A stretch of DNA of 64,000 bases from Pisolithus tinctorius (lineage: Eukaryota; Basidiomycota; Agaricomycetes; Boletales; Pisolithaceae), in NCBI GenBank assembly GCA_024663395.1, contig JANFAH010000001.1:1736001-1800000 (forward strand), given 5' to 3'. This document shows, in pieces, positions 21,493 through 32,088 of this stretch (the stretch's first letter is position 1; the number at the start of each line of letters is the position of its first letter). The notes under the pieces were generated by a model, which worked only from the letters and a program-made list of their open reading frames with translations, ran no database searches and was not told where the DNA came from. A program made the translations under genes and the position numbers.

Positions 21493-24400
21493 CTACTCTC
21501 CATAAGGTTCTCCGGTCATATTACTGATGGCGGAATCGTTGAAATCAAAGTCATTGTCGTATAAATCGTTATCCTCGCTCCCAACGAGGGTACGATCATC
21601 TACCAGAGCAGGGGTAGCAATTCTGTCCTGTAAAGGACGACGAGGGCGAATGGAAGGGCATTGGGCCTGAGTGTGCCCGGGACGAGTGGCATGGCAAAGG
21701 GGACATTCGTACAGTCCACAGTTGACGCAGATATGGCCGAGACGGCGGCAGACATAACACGCTTGACGATAGCGTGGATCAGACGGAGTGAGAGGCATGT
21801 CGAACTCAGTCAAAGCGTTTAACACAGGAGATGGTGGCAGCTGTGCGAGGGACTTGACGATGTTTAACGTGTAGTCGAGTTCAGCACGGGAGACGCCAAA
21901 GGCAGTCTCAGGGTCTACTTCGGACGGGGAGTCATGAGACTCGCAAGGTTGTGGACTAGGGCCAGATAAACAGCAGGCGCGAGGTCTATCAGCTCTACAG
22001 AGAGAGCAAGATGAGTGGGAGGACGACGACGACGGTGCCGGGGGAGAGGACGACGCAGAGGAAACCGGAGGGGAAGTTGCAGTCGAGGGTCTTCTAGACC
22101 CAGGAGGGGGCGGGGCGATCAATGTAGGGTACTGGCGAACGTTATAGATGAGGTCTGCACCTCCAAGGACATCAAAAAGTTTAAGCAAGAGGGGAACTTG
22201 CTGGACGGCGATTTCATTCAAGATAGTATGAGCGGGGGAAAGGAGGGGGTTCTGGCGATTGATGTAACGGGAGAGTTCTTCAAGCCAAAGGGCTTGGATA
22301 GTGGTGTGATATACTAGATCAAGAGGGGAGTCTTCATCCACCTCATGGTAAATAGTGCCGATGACGGCAGGATCAGCGATGAAGAGTCGGTAAGAGGCGA
22401 TCATCTGATCGCTAGCAGGTTGTCGTTGCCGACAGGCAAATGGGGTGTGGCGACGGGAGGGTTCACGAGGATAGGTGTAACGACGAGGAGGCATTTCAAG
22501 AGCGATGTTTCTGATGGTACGAGTGGAGCGTCGAGTGGGTTGTTTCTGGGGAGGGAAATCTTTGGGGAACCGTTTCTGATAGGTGGAGAGCATATCATCC
22601 GCATGTTCAAGGTGTGACTCTTTCTGCCACGAGTTTTCGGAAGAAGGGTAGCCTTTCCATTTAATCAAGAAGGCGTGTCTGCAGCTGGACCTCTTGTGGC
22701 CAACTATCGCCTCTACCTCGTATTCCTCCTCTTCGTTGATAAGGTCAGGCAGTGGAGCCAGGAAGTTCGGTCCGTGCACGTCATTTTTGCGATAGGGCGA
22801 TAGGAGAGAAGCATGGAAGACGTTGTGGATCTTCCATCGTGCGGGTATCGCAAGTCGATACGTAATTGGAGATAGGACATCAGAGACTGTGAAGGGTCCC
22901 TCTCGCTTGGGTGCGAGTTTTCTATTTTCGTAGGAGCATTTCAGATTTCGTGCTTCCAACCACACCTTATCGCCCTTCTGGAACGGGGTGAAGGGTCGCG
23001 AGAAGCGGTCTTTCATGGTTTTTCTGGCTAAATCATGGGCCGCAAGGGCTTCTTCTCTAGCCTTTCTGAGTTCATTGAGTCTAGACTCGGCGGCGGGAAG
23101 GTGGGTTTCCGCAATCAGGGATGGAAGGGGTTTCGGTTCATAGCCGTACATGAGGTAGAACGGCGATTGATGTGTGATGGAGTGGGGTCGATGGTTGTGC
23201 GCGAATTCTGCCATGGGAAGGTTGGCCACCCACGAGGCGGGATCGTTCTGGCAGAAGATGCAGAGATAAGTTTCCACTTCTTGATTCACGCGTTCGGTTT
23301 CTCCATCGGTCTGAGGGTGGTACGCTGTAGACAGGGTGAGGGAGTATCCTAGGAGGGAAGCAAGTTCTTTGGCAAAGGTTGAGGCAAATTGAGGACCTCG
23401 ATCTGAGATGATTTTGTCATACAACCCGAAACAGGAGTAGACCTTTTTGAAAAATAAGGCTGCGATATCGGCAGCGGAGGCGGTTTTCCTGGTGGGTGAT
23501 AAAATTACCCCCTTTGTAAGCCCATGGTCTACCACGACCAAAAGGGAATCATAGCCGTTTGAAGCGGGTAGGTCAGTAACCAGATCGCAAGAGATCTGTT
23601 GGAAGGGGCAGGTCGAGGTGGAGGGGATAGGCGTAAGGGGTGGTGTCGTGGGGTGGGTATTTACTTTATTTTGCTGGCACACAGCACAGCCTTCAATGTA
23701 TTTTCGGACAAAGGACGCGAGTCCAGGCCACCAAAATTTGGAAGAGACAAGTTGTCGAGTTTTCAGGACACCAGGGTGTCCGGCAGAGGGATGATCATGG
23801 TGACTGGATACGACGGTCCGTCGGAGGGTAGGGTCATCGGGGATATACACCTGGTCTTTGTAAAGTAAAATTCCGCTGTCAAATCTCCAATCAGAGAGAT
23901 GGGATTTAAACGGGAGTGGCATGTCGGCATTTTCAACGGCACGAAGTGCTGTTTGGACCACGGGATCCGTCATGGAGGATGACGCAACTTTCTGAGTTAG
24001 GTTAGTATCGATGAGGTTGATGAACAGAGTCTGTGGGAGGAGAGTAACTCCTTTGTTGTCTTCATCATCCTTAGGGATATGATCAGGGCGGCAGGAAAGC
24101 GCATCTGGTGCTGCCAGGTCTTTGCCTGGGACGTGTTCTAACTGCAAATCAAAGTCTGCAAGGTCGAGGAGCCAGCGGGCTTGACAACGATTCAAGTTTT
24201 GTGGTGATTTGAAGTATGTCAGGTTTTTATGGTCTGTGAAGACCTTAACCGGGAAAGGGGATCCATGGAGGTAATGTCTCCAAGATTTTAACGCTCGAAT
24301 AACCCCGAGTAGTTCTCTGTCATATATGTTGTAGTTCCTTTCCGCGGGGTTAAATGATTGGGACAGAAAGGCACAGGGTTGCCACTGTCCATTCGAATCT

Positions 24401-26112
24401 TCTTGAAGGAGGACTCCTCCTGTTGCATACTTGGACGCATCGGTAGTAATTGTGAATGGCCGAGAAGTATCAGGCATCCGAAGAGTTGGTTGTGCCATGA
24501 AGATTCTTTTTAGGAGCTCAAAGGCGTCCTGACATTTCCTCGACCAACTCCAATCGGCCGTTTTCTTGGTAAGGTCAATGAGTGGTCATGCAATGTCCGA
24601 GTAGTAGGGGACGAATCTTCTGTAAAAGTTTGCGAATCCTAGGAAGGATCGCACATCTTTGACCTTCTTTGGGATGGGCCATTCGGCGATGCCCTGGACC
24701 TTGATGGGGTCCATGGCGACGGTGTTTTCTTTGATAATCATGCCAAGGTATTCCACCTCGGCAAGGTCAAAGTGACATTTTTCCAACTTTAAGGGAAGGG
24801 AAAGTTCCCTCATTCGTTCAAGGACATGACGGGTCCTTCGCTTGTGTTCTTCGGGGTCATTTGAAAAGATCAGGAGGTCATCCATGTAGACCACCAACCA
24901 ACCTTCGGCGATCATGTCTCTGAAAGAGTCATTCATGAATCGCTGAAAGGTGGCAGGGGAATTACAGAGACCGAAGAACATAACGGTGGGTTCGAAGAGT
25001 CCTTTATGCGTGATAAACGCTGCTTTCCATTGGTCTCCTTCTTTAATGCGGACATTGTTGTAGCCCGACCTGACATCCATCTTCGTAAAAACAGAGGCTC
25101 CCTTTAGTTTGTCCACGAGGTCTGAAATAAGGGGAAGGGGATATGCATCCTTCACCGTATTCTTGTTCAGGTACCTGTAGTCCTGACAGGGTCGTAGGGA
25201 GCCATCTTTCTTTCCTACGAAGAAGAAAGGGGCGGCTTGGGGAGACTTCAAGGGACGAATCTTTCCTTCTCAAAGATTTTCTTCGATAAACTTTTCTGCG
25301 GACTCTCGCTTGGAAGGAGAGAGAGGGTATGCCTTGGCCACCTTGGGGACGAAGTCTTCTACAAGGTTTATGGCATGGTCGTATGGTCGTGACGGAGGCA
25401 AAACCCCATCAGATGGTTTCTCGAAAACCGAGGCGAAGTCCTTGTATTCTTCAGGAAGGACAGTTTTCGGTTTCTTCTTATGTTCCTCTTGGGCTAGTTC
25501 TGTAGCCGTGGTGATTTTTCGAAGAAGACCATTGTTGGGATTAATCTTTTTTGCTTCTTCGACAAGTTTTCCAACCGACATCACGAAGTGTGCTCGGATG
25601 GTTTCGTCTTCTGGTTCTTCAACGGCAACGGAAGAGACGTTGCGTTTTAATTCTTTTGTTCTATCGGTTTTCTCGTCGATAGACAACGTGCCCATCCTCC
25701 AATCTACGACAGGGTTGTTTTCTTGGAGCCAGGGGAGACCCAGAATGACGTTTTCCATTCCACAGTTGATGACATGGAAAAAGGACTGGTGAACAAGTCC
25801 TTTAACTTTAAAGTAGAGGGTGGCGGAAAACAATATTCTTCCTTTTGAATTCTGGGTTCCATTGGTGTTTTTTGCGAGGATGGGTTCAGTGAGGTGTTGA
25901 GTGGGGATTCGGTGCTTTCACACAAAGCCCCAGTCAATGCAAGAAATTTCTGCTCCGGAGTCAATCAGAGCGGTAGTGTTGACGACTTTCTGAGTGGTTC
26001 CTGATGCGTAAAGGGAGATGGGAATCTGCATAGTACGTTCTGGTGTAGACATTACAAGTACAGGCGCAACAGAAACTAAACTGTCCTTAGTTTGGGGAAC
26101 ATCTGGCGTCAA
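21493..26112 (-). pseudogene. Gypsy I pol polyprotein with three TGA stops and extra tail
   Basis: One reading frame from about 26112 to 21493, broken by TGA at 25918-25920, 25270-25272 and 24586-24588. Domains in order: aspartic protease (ALIDSGAEIS; VILGLPWLQ), reverse transcriptase ([16 protein letters not shown]), RNase H (TTDASKYATGG), integrase with HH-CC finger (HHDHPSAGHPG; CAVCQQNK) and D-D-E sites (CDLVTDLP, SDRGPQF, TDGETERVN), then a chromodomain (YEVEAIVGHK, FLIKWKGY). About 350 residues follow the chromodomain, unusual in length, with a Ser/Pro run and a Cys-rich module (CYVCRRLGHICVNCGLYECP). The stop at 24586 falls in DIA-stop-PLIDL, where the family has Arg (IARPL). Confidence 0.92.
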
Positions 26113-26126
26113 CGCAGAGTTCCCAT

Positions 26127-27272
26127 TTAAAAATCCTTCCCAAGAGCTCTAGCAATGTTAACTAGAGCGATGGATGGGCCAGCGACCTTTTCTTCATCGT
26201 CACTTTCTTCTTCCTCCACAATTTTGCGGATTTTCTTTACTTTCTTTTGGGGGGTTTTCCCTTTGTCCGGACATTCTCGGGAGAGATGTCCTTTGTTTCC
26301 ACAACCGAAACATCTTCCTTCTTTGATGTGACGGTCCCTTTCTTCTTTGGAGAGTCTCACTCCATCCACGTCCATGGCGTTTGGATCTTTTTCTTCAGCG
26401 AAATTGTTCCTGGGGTGGAACGTTTTCTTTTCTTTCCTTCCAAAGGTTTCATTGACCTTTCTCCATTTAGTGTCGAACTTTTGCGCTTGGGTGTACCACT
26501 CAGTAATCTTGGTGGGAGTGGTTTCCATCATGTGGATTCGGTTCGTGATGAAAGGTTTGAGTCCTTGTGAGAAGAACTCAATCAAAGCGATGTCTTCCGT
26601 GATGGTAGAGTCGGCGGCGGCAGTTCGGAAATTGGTGATATATTGTTCGACTGATTCTTTTTGTTTTAGGGTACATAGTTTGGTGATGGCAGTACCCATG
26701 GTGTCTGCAGAGGTGAACGAAGCCTTGAAATCTTTTATGAAATCGGCAAAGGTGCCGAAACTTGGGGGGTTCTTTTCCAGAGACGTCTTCTGGAAGGTGG
26801 CAGCCCAGGAGCGGGCGACATCTTTCTTCATGTACGACAAGGCGTAAACCACCTTCTTGGTGTCACTGTCGTATAGTTCTTCGTTCACCAAGAGATAGGT
26901 CTGTACGGAGTACAGCCAGCTCATGGCATTCTTCTGGTTTCCATCAAAATCAGATGGAGCGCCAATCTTCAGTTCAGTAGCTTTGGTGGCATTGCCAACC
27001 GGTGCTTTCGACGATGAGCCAGACATCGTAATCTGTGGTGGGGGCAGCGGTATAGGGAAGAGTGGTGGGGGACTTGGTTGGATGGGGGTACCAAGCGACG
27101 CGAGTGACTGGGAGAAGAGGTTCAAGAGAATTCCAGAGGTAAAACCTCTATCTGGCTGTTCGGGTTCGTTAGAGGAGGTGTCAGTGACAGTACTCTCTTG
27201 TTCTTCGTCAGATGACGATTCTTCACGAGTGGGTCGCAACAGCGCCCAACGTCGGTTGTTTCGGGGGTTCAT
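26127..27272 (-). CDS. Gypsy I gag (capsid and zinc knuckle)
   Basis: Starts at ATG 27272 and ends with TAA at 26127; 381 residues, intact. The centre is a capsid-like helical region (GAPSDFDGNQKNAMSWLYSV, ESVEQYITNFR) and the carboxy end has a CCHC knuckle CFGCGNKGHLSRECP followed by a Lys/Glu-rich stretch. It lies in a different frame from pol with a short gap, so pol expression needs frameshifting or re-initiation. It is the only main gene of the element without a stop. Confidence 0.9.
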   Translation of the reverse strand: MNPRNNRRWALLRPTREESSSDEEQESTVTDTSSNEPEQPDRGFTSGILLNLFSQSLASLGTPIQPSPPPLFPIPLPPPQITMSGSSSKAPVGNATKATELKIGAPSDFDGNQKNAMSWLYSVQTYLLVNEELYDSDTKKVVYALSYMKKDVARSWAATFQKTSLEKNPPSFGTFADFIKDFKASFTSADTMGTAITKLCTLKQKESVEQYITNFRTAAADSTITEDIALIEFFSQGLKPFITNRIHMMETTPTKITEWYTQAQKFDTKWRKVNETFGRKEKKTFHPRNNFAEEKDPNAMDVDGVRLSKEERDRHIKEGRCFGCGNKGHLSRECPDKGKTPQKKVKKIRKIVEEEESDDEEKVAGPSIALVNIARALGKDF

Positions 27273-27325
27273 GGTGGTTCACTAGGCAGTGACCGATTCG
27301 GCCAAAGGCTGTAGACTTGAGCTTT

Positions 27326-27762
27326 TGTTACGCTCAACCGAAGTCAAGACGTAGGAAGAGCTCAAACGCAGACTAAGGTTTCTACTGAGCAACGGCTGCA
27401 GTAACCTCTGTAAACGACAGAGGATTTTAGGGCAACGCTGGTGAGAGACACTGAGGGCGAAGTTCTGAGAACACTGCATATGATTGAGCAGCTCAAGTCT
27501 GGGTTTCCAGGACTTGAGCCGGCAGTCTAAATACTACACAGAAATGGACCATGAGGTGTCCGCATGTAACGAGGTAACTACGCCATTGGTTGAACAGTGA
27601 CGACACATGTCCTAGGCATGTAACGAGTGAGTAACGCTAGTGGTGGAAATAGAGAGCCGTCGGATCAAAGAGAAGACGGCTCAAAAAGGAAACTAAGTCC
27701 AACGGATCACAAACAAGGTAAACGTACAACAAGAAAGGAAAAACCAGGGGTGAAACGTAACA
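27326..27762 (-). repeat. Gypsy I 5' LTR (437 bp)
   Basis: Begins TGTTACGCTCAACCG and ends AAACGTAACA. On the minus strand the internal sequence continues AAAGCTCAAGTCTACAG; I do not see a standard TGG-type primer site right at the border. Confidence 0.93.
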
Positions 27763-27767
27763 CAAAC

Positions 27768-28713
27768 TAGATGATGGATTGATGGAAGTGCTTACTGATG
27801 TCATTGTGGAAGATGGTGGTGATGTAGGAATGGACGAAGGGGAAACTGTGGGGCCAGGCAGGGATACAGGTGGCACACCAGACAGGGCCTGTGAAATACC
27901 CTGTGGTACAGGCATACCTTGAACGTTTACGGCGGGCTGCACACTCCAAGGAGTCTGTGTGATTTGATATTGATTGGGAAACCTGGATTGATCCTGCACG
28001 AAGGTAAACTGTGCAGCAGGTTGCACAGGCAGTGGCTGATACTGCGTATGAGGTTGTGTGAATGGTAGCTGATGCTGCACAGCAGGTTGCGGGAATGATG
28101 GTGGTGTGGGGGGCTGCATAGATGTGGGCTGAGGCGATATGACAAGGTGTGCGATGGAGCTGGGAAAATCGGATGACATGGAAGTAGAAGCCTGGGACCT
28201 TTGGGCGGAGGGTCGGGCACCGGTGGCATGGTGTGCATTGGTACCCCTCGCCTTGTCAGGAAGGGCAAGGTCTTGCATATGATCGAAGTATTTGAAGCCC
28301 GTGTTTTGGTACTGGGCAGTATCCGGCCGATTCTAGGGGAAGGTCAAGGATTTTTGTGCCACACCAGGAAAAAATCTTAGACATACCTCGATGACATCAT
28401 CCATCATGAGCTGCCCTGCCTCAGTTATGACATCAGCTCCTTTTGCTGCTGAATATGCGAGCCCTGATCCCCTTGCAACAGCTAAAGCTGCATAGTAATC
28501 CCGTTTCAGCTTTGAATGAGATGAGTGATACTGAATGCAAGGATAAATCAATAAATGTACACTCTCCCACTTGTCATAACAGCTTTTCATGGTTTTATGG
28601 TAGCCATTGGCTTGGATGGGTAACCAAGATACCAAATCGTTGAAGTGCCCTAGTTGAAAGACCATACGATCACCTGCCTTGGGTTGGATTTCCTCCACAA
28701 AATCGAGAAGCAT
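27768..28713 (-). pseudogene. Harbinger Myb/SANT-like protein, 5' part
   Basis: The 5' portion of the second Harbinger gene, read from about 28713. The first exon (VFQLGHFNDLVSWLPIQANG, YHKTMKSCYDKWESV, ending at an intron near 28280-28390) is a Myb/SANT-like domain. The next exon is Pro/Gln/Ser-rich (PAVQHQLPFTQPHTQYQPLP) and ends NPSSSL at the Gypsy border, joining in frame to 20998 downward. Confidence 0.75.
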
Positions 28714-28976
28714 CTCGACATCTGCATGGAGCCATACAGCTCACAACTTCGGCTGAGGCTCAGAGCTCGAACTGATTGACAGAGCCTTTCCTTTTGACCC
28801 AGAACCCCTACCTTCCATCTTGCTGCAAAGTCGATGTGAGCAGTGGGTCAGAGACACAGAATGGTCTAGCCTGTGATAAAGGTCAGTTCGTCGAGGTGGC
28901 ATATCATAATGCATACATGGTAGCTGTGATTCATCACCTGATCAGTAAACACCACAGTCGCAGATAGTCCACGATT

Positions 28977-29065
28977 ATCAACTTAGAAGTCCGCTGAACT
29001 CCACACAGAGTTGGTTTGTATATGTTTTGCATAAGGAAGTGGAAATTCTGCTACCGTTCGGGCCC
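28977..29065 (-). repeat. PIF/Harbinger right terminal inverted repeat
   Basis: Reverse complement begins GGGCCCGAACGGTAGCAG and matches the left copy over 89 bp. Confidence 0.85.
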
Positions 29066-29068
29066 TAA

Positions 29069-30174
29069 GGAAGTTCTACTGTGCCTACATTGCAAGTCCC
29101 AAACTTCGCATTGGAGTCACAACCCACCTGTTCAACCTGACTTCCGTCTGCAAAGGTGAGTGCCCATACCCCACTCCATCCCAGTCTCTCTGACTGCTAA
29201 TTGGCAAGCCCACTAATTCAAGGTATTTGTTATGGCTCCTGAGTTTGAGGAGGATACGACGGGCAGGTGGAATGTGAGTGTTTTCTGTTACACTTCGGGT
29301 GGGGAGCTGAAGCGAAACGTGTGGCACCTGACTTGTCGATTTGTAACCTCGTAGGAGTGCAAAGGAATGCATTGGAAGCCCTCGAAGATGGAGCACTGGA
29401 AAAATCCTCACTTTGACTCAATACTGCACTGAAGGCTGCTCTTTGCGTCGCTGTTGGCATGATCAACTGGCACTCCAGAGTCGTTGATGTTCCATTCAAA
29501 ACCAACTTTCATGATGACCTCATCTTCACAGCAACAGCAACATCCTTGCTGTGCTCAATGTTATGGACGGATCGTTAGGTGTGCATTGGGCAATCTGATA
29601 TTCAATGGAAGTTCTAACTCGTTGCAAGCATGGAGGGACATTTGCGATGGTGATGCCCCGTCATGACATTCGACATGTATGATGTCTCAAGTATGTGTCT
29701 TCGCCTGGCGTCTCGTAGTCTAATAATTGTCCTTTTCAGATGTCACACTGCTCTCTGGACCTAGTGGGTCCATTTTGTGCACGTACGGCACTTCCACAGG
29801 CCGCCTTCTCCTCTAACGCTGCCTCCACAACCCTGCCAACATTTGAACACATGAGGCACAACACACAGTGAGCACAACAGGGCAGGCTTCGATCGAGGGG
29901 GGGCACGGGGCTTTTTACGCTTACCAATGGCGACACGGTCAGTCTCATAGACAGCCAGCCTAACGAGGCTGCCCGTACATGGAACTCTCTACAAAGTGGG
30001 TTTGCCCAGTATCCTTCTTTGCAAGGACATGTTGACATCATGATCGGTCTTGCCAAGTTCAACACAGTATTCAGTCTCCATGTCACCAGTGTGTATAGAC
30101 AGCGGGTCCACCATTGCATCTGTCAACATCTCTGCAAACCCCGCAAAGCATGTGCCTGGTTTTACCCCTCCATC
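29069..30174 (-). pseudogene. Gene fragments that the 17 kb KDZ element inserted into
   Basis: On the minus strand 30174-29989 encodes DGGVKPGTCFAGFAEMLTDA and TEYCVELGKTDHDVNMSLQR before a stop at 29989. Removing the KDZ element and one target duplication joins this to 47515 onward in an open frame (LVKKSSADGG), with a perfect TACTAAC branch-point-like site slightly upstream (about 47569-47575). So the element landed in or beside a coding exon. A second stretch (about 29730-29900) has a Cys-containing segment CCAHCVLCLMC. I do not recognise the protein; the region is probably degraded. Confidence 0.45.
30168..30174. other. Target-site duplication, left of KDZ element
   Basis: CTCCATC, identical to 47515-47521 on the other side of the element; the base before and the base after the pair differ, so the duplication is 7 bp. 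Confidence 0.85.
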
Positions 30175-30404
30175 CACTTCAGTCACCCCCCCCAGGGGAC
30201 CTATTAGGTTCATATATTCTTATAGATGTATCCACCTAATAGGTGTTGACCACCTGGGTATTCCCAGTGACTGCTGGAGATTTGCCAGGCCCTGGAGATT
30301 CTCCAGAGCAAGGTGTCAGACATGGACTTTCTCCAGGATTATTACATCTATAACAGAGTGCCTGGGGTCCAAATGGGGCTTTCCCCAGTGAGTTAATAGA
30401 CCTA

Positions 30405-30900
30405 TTTCCTGGGTATCCTGGGGGATTCTCCAGCCTAAATGGACCTGTTCCCAGTGCATCCTGGGGGATTCCCCAGCCTAAATGGACCTGTTCCCAGTGC
30501 ATCCTGGGGGATTCTCCAGCCTAAATGGACCTGTTCCCTGGACATCCTGGGGGAATCTCCAGCCTAAATAGACCTGTTCCCAGTGCATCCTGGGGGATTC
30601 CCCAGCCTAAATGGACCTGTTCTCTGGGCATCCTGGGGGATTCTCCAGCCTAAATGGACCTGTTCTCTGGGCATCCTGGGGGATTCCCCAGCCTAAATGG
30701 ACCTGTTCCCTGGGCATCCTGGGGGATTCTCCAGCCTAATAGACCTGTTCCCAGTGCATCCTGGGGGATTCCCCAGCCTAAATGGACCTGTTCCCTGGGC
30801 ATCCTGGGGGATTCTCCAGCCTAAATAGACCTGTTCCCAGTGCATCCTGGGAGTTTCCCCAGCCTGAATGGACCTGTTCCCAGGGCATCCAGCCCAAACA
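30405..30900 (-). repeat. 43-bp minisatellite, left arm of KDZ element
   Basis: About 11 units of the 43-bp repeat described for copy A, less than half as many, without the regular 172-bp higher-order pattern. Confidence 0.88.
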
Positions 30901-31254
30901 GACCTATTCCAAGATGATCATGGGAACCTCCAGTTCAAATAGACCACCATCACAGCATGAAGGATCAATCAAAATGATTTGGAGTCTCCATGTTGCTGAC
31001 AGGAGTGTGTATCATGCCAAGTACCTATTTCCATGGAATCTGATTTGAGCACTATATACAATATGAATATGTGAAAAAGTATGGCCATAGACCACTGAGG
31101 AAAGACTGGTGACATCTGATGGAGGGAGTAGAATATACTTGGTGATGGTGATTGCCCAGGCACAGCAGACATATACTTTCACCATGCTTCCCAAGCCTTC
31201 AGTGATCTCCAGTCCTGGCCATTGCATACAAGTCAAAGATTGTCCAAGTGTCAT

Positions 31255-31915
31255 TGGAATTTTCCCACCCACTCTGGGCATCCACAGGGATGCAGCAGAT
31301 CCTCCAGGCAATGCTTGGAATTTCCCAGCCAACTCCTGTCTCTAGGGGCTCTCCTAGCAATGCTGGGGATTTTCCCACCAACTCTGGGGATTCTCCAAGC
31401 TATGTCCTGGGGATTCCCCAAGCACTGCTGGGGATTCTGCAACCCACTCTGGGGATTCTCCAAGCACTGCTGGGGATTCTCCAGGCAATGCTGGGGATTC
31501 TCCCACCCACTCTGTGGATTCTCCAGGCAATGCTGGGGATTCTCCAACCCACTCTGGGGATTCTCCAGGCAATGCTGGGGATTCTCCAACTGACTCTGGG
31601 GATTCTCCAAGCTATGACCTGGGGATTCCCCAAGCACCGCTGGGGATTCTCCAGGCAATGCTTGGGATTCTTCAACCTGCTCTGGGGACTCTCCCACCCA
31701 CTCTGGGGAGTCTCCATGGTATACTGGGGATTATCCAAGTTCTGTCTTGGGGATTCTCCAACCTGCTCTGGGCATTCTCCCACCCACTCTGAGGATTCTC
31801 CAAGCTATACTGGGGATTCTCCAAGTTCTGACCTGGGGATTCTCCAGGCAATGCTGGGGATTCTCCCACTCACTCTGGGGATTTTCCCAGCAATGCTGAG
31901 GATTTTCCAATGCAC
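31255..31915 (-). repeat. 21-bp minisatellite, left arm of KDZ element
   Basis: Almost base-for-base the reverse complement of 4440-5100, including the order of variant units, so the array was inherited intact by both copies, in contrast to the 43-bp array. Confidence 0.9.
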
Positions 31916-32088
31916 TATGTGCATTCTCTTGTTAGTTTAATCAATCATAATGCTTGACCCAGCAGGAGGTCAAAGGCATTGCAGGTCACCATAAAACAGA
32001 GTTCCTTAGGGTAACATTGAATGTAGATCACTCATACATATCTTTTCTCTGGGCACAAACTATTTATTGATGAAGCTTAGGTATGCAT

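Larger units (their letters stand above)
20999..27767 (-). mobile_element. Gypsy chromovirus I, complete, minus strand
   Basis: A full-length LTR retrotransposon with TG...CA LTRs at 21004-21455 and 27326-27762 and a 5-bp target duplication CAAAC (20999-21003 and 27763-27767). Order on the minus strand: 5' LTR, gag, protease, reverse transcriptase, RNase H, integrase, chromodomain, extra tail, polypurine tract, 3' LTR. No envelope gene. The LTRs differ by 12 substitutions and one 15-bp indel. Confidence 0.95.
18848..29065. mobile_element. PIF/Harbinger element carrying a nested Gypsy element
   Basis: Bounded by 89-bp inverted repeats (18848-18936 and 28977-29065). The flanks are TTA at 18845-18847 and TAA at 29066-29068, so the expected 3-bp TWA duplication is imperfect. 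It carries a plus-strand DDE transposase and a minus-strand Myb/SANT-like gene, the usual two-gene layout. Without the nested Gypsy insertion it is about 3.4 kb. Confidence 0.85.

Noticed and set aside
22015..23868. Plus-strand open frames over Gypsy I (for example Arg/Gly-rich 22015-22317)
   Set aside because: Shadows of the minus-strand pol frame; no recognisable domain.
21493..27272. Gypsy elements as retroviruses with an envelope gene
   Set aside because: No membrane-protein frame after integrase in either element; both are chromodomain LTR retrotransposons.
18845..29068. Perfect 3-bp target duplication for the Harbinger element
   Set aside because: The flanks are TTA and TAA; they are compatible with TWA but not identical, so I do not claim a perfect duplication.
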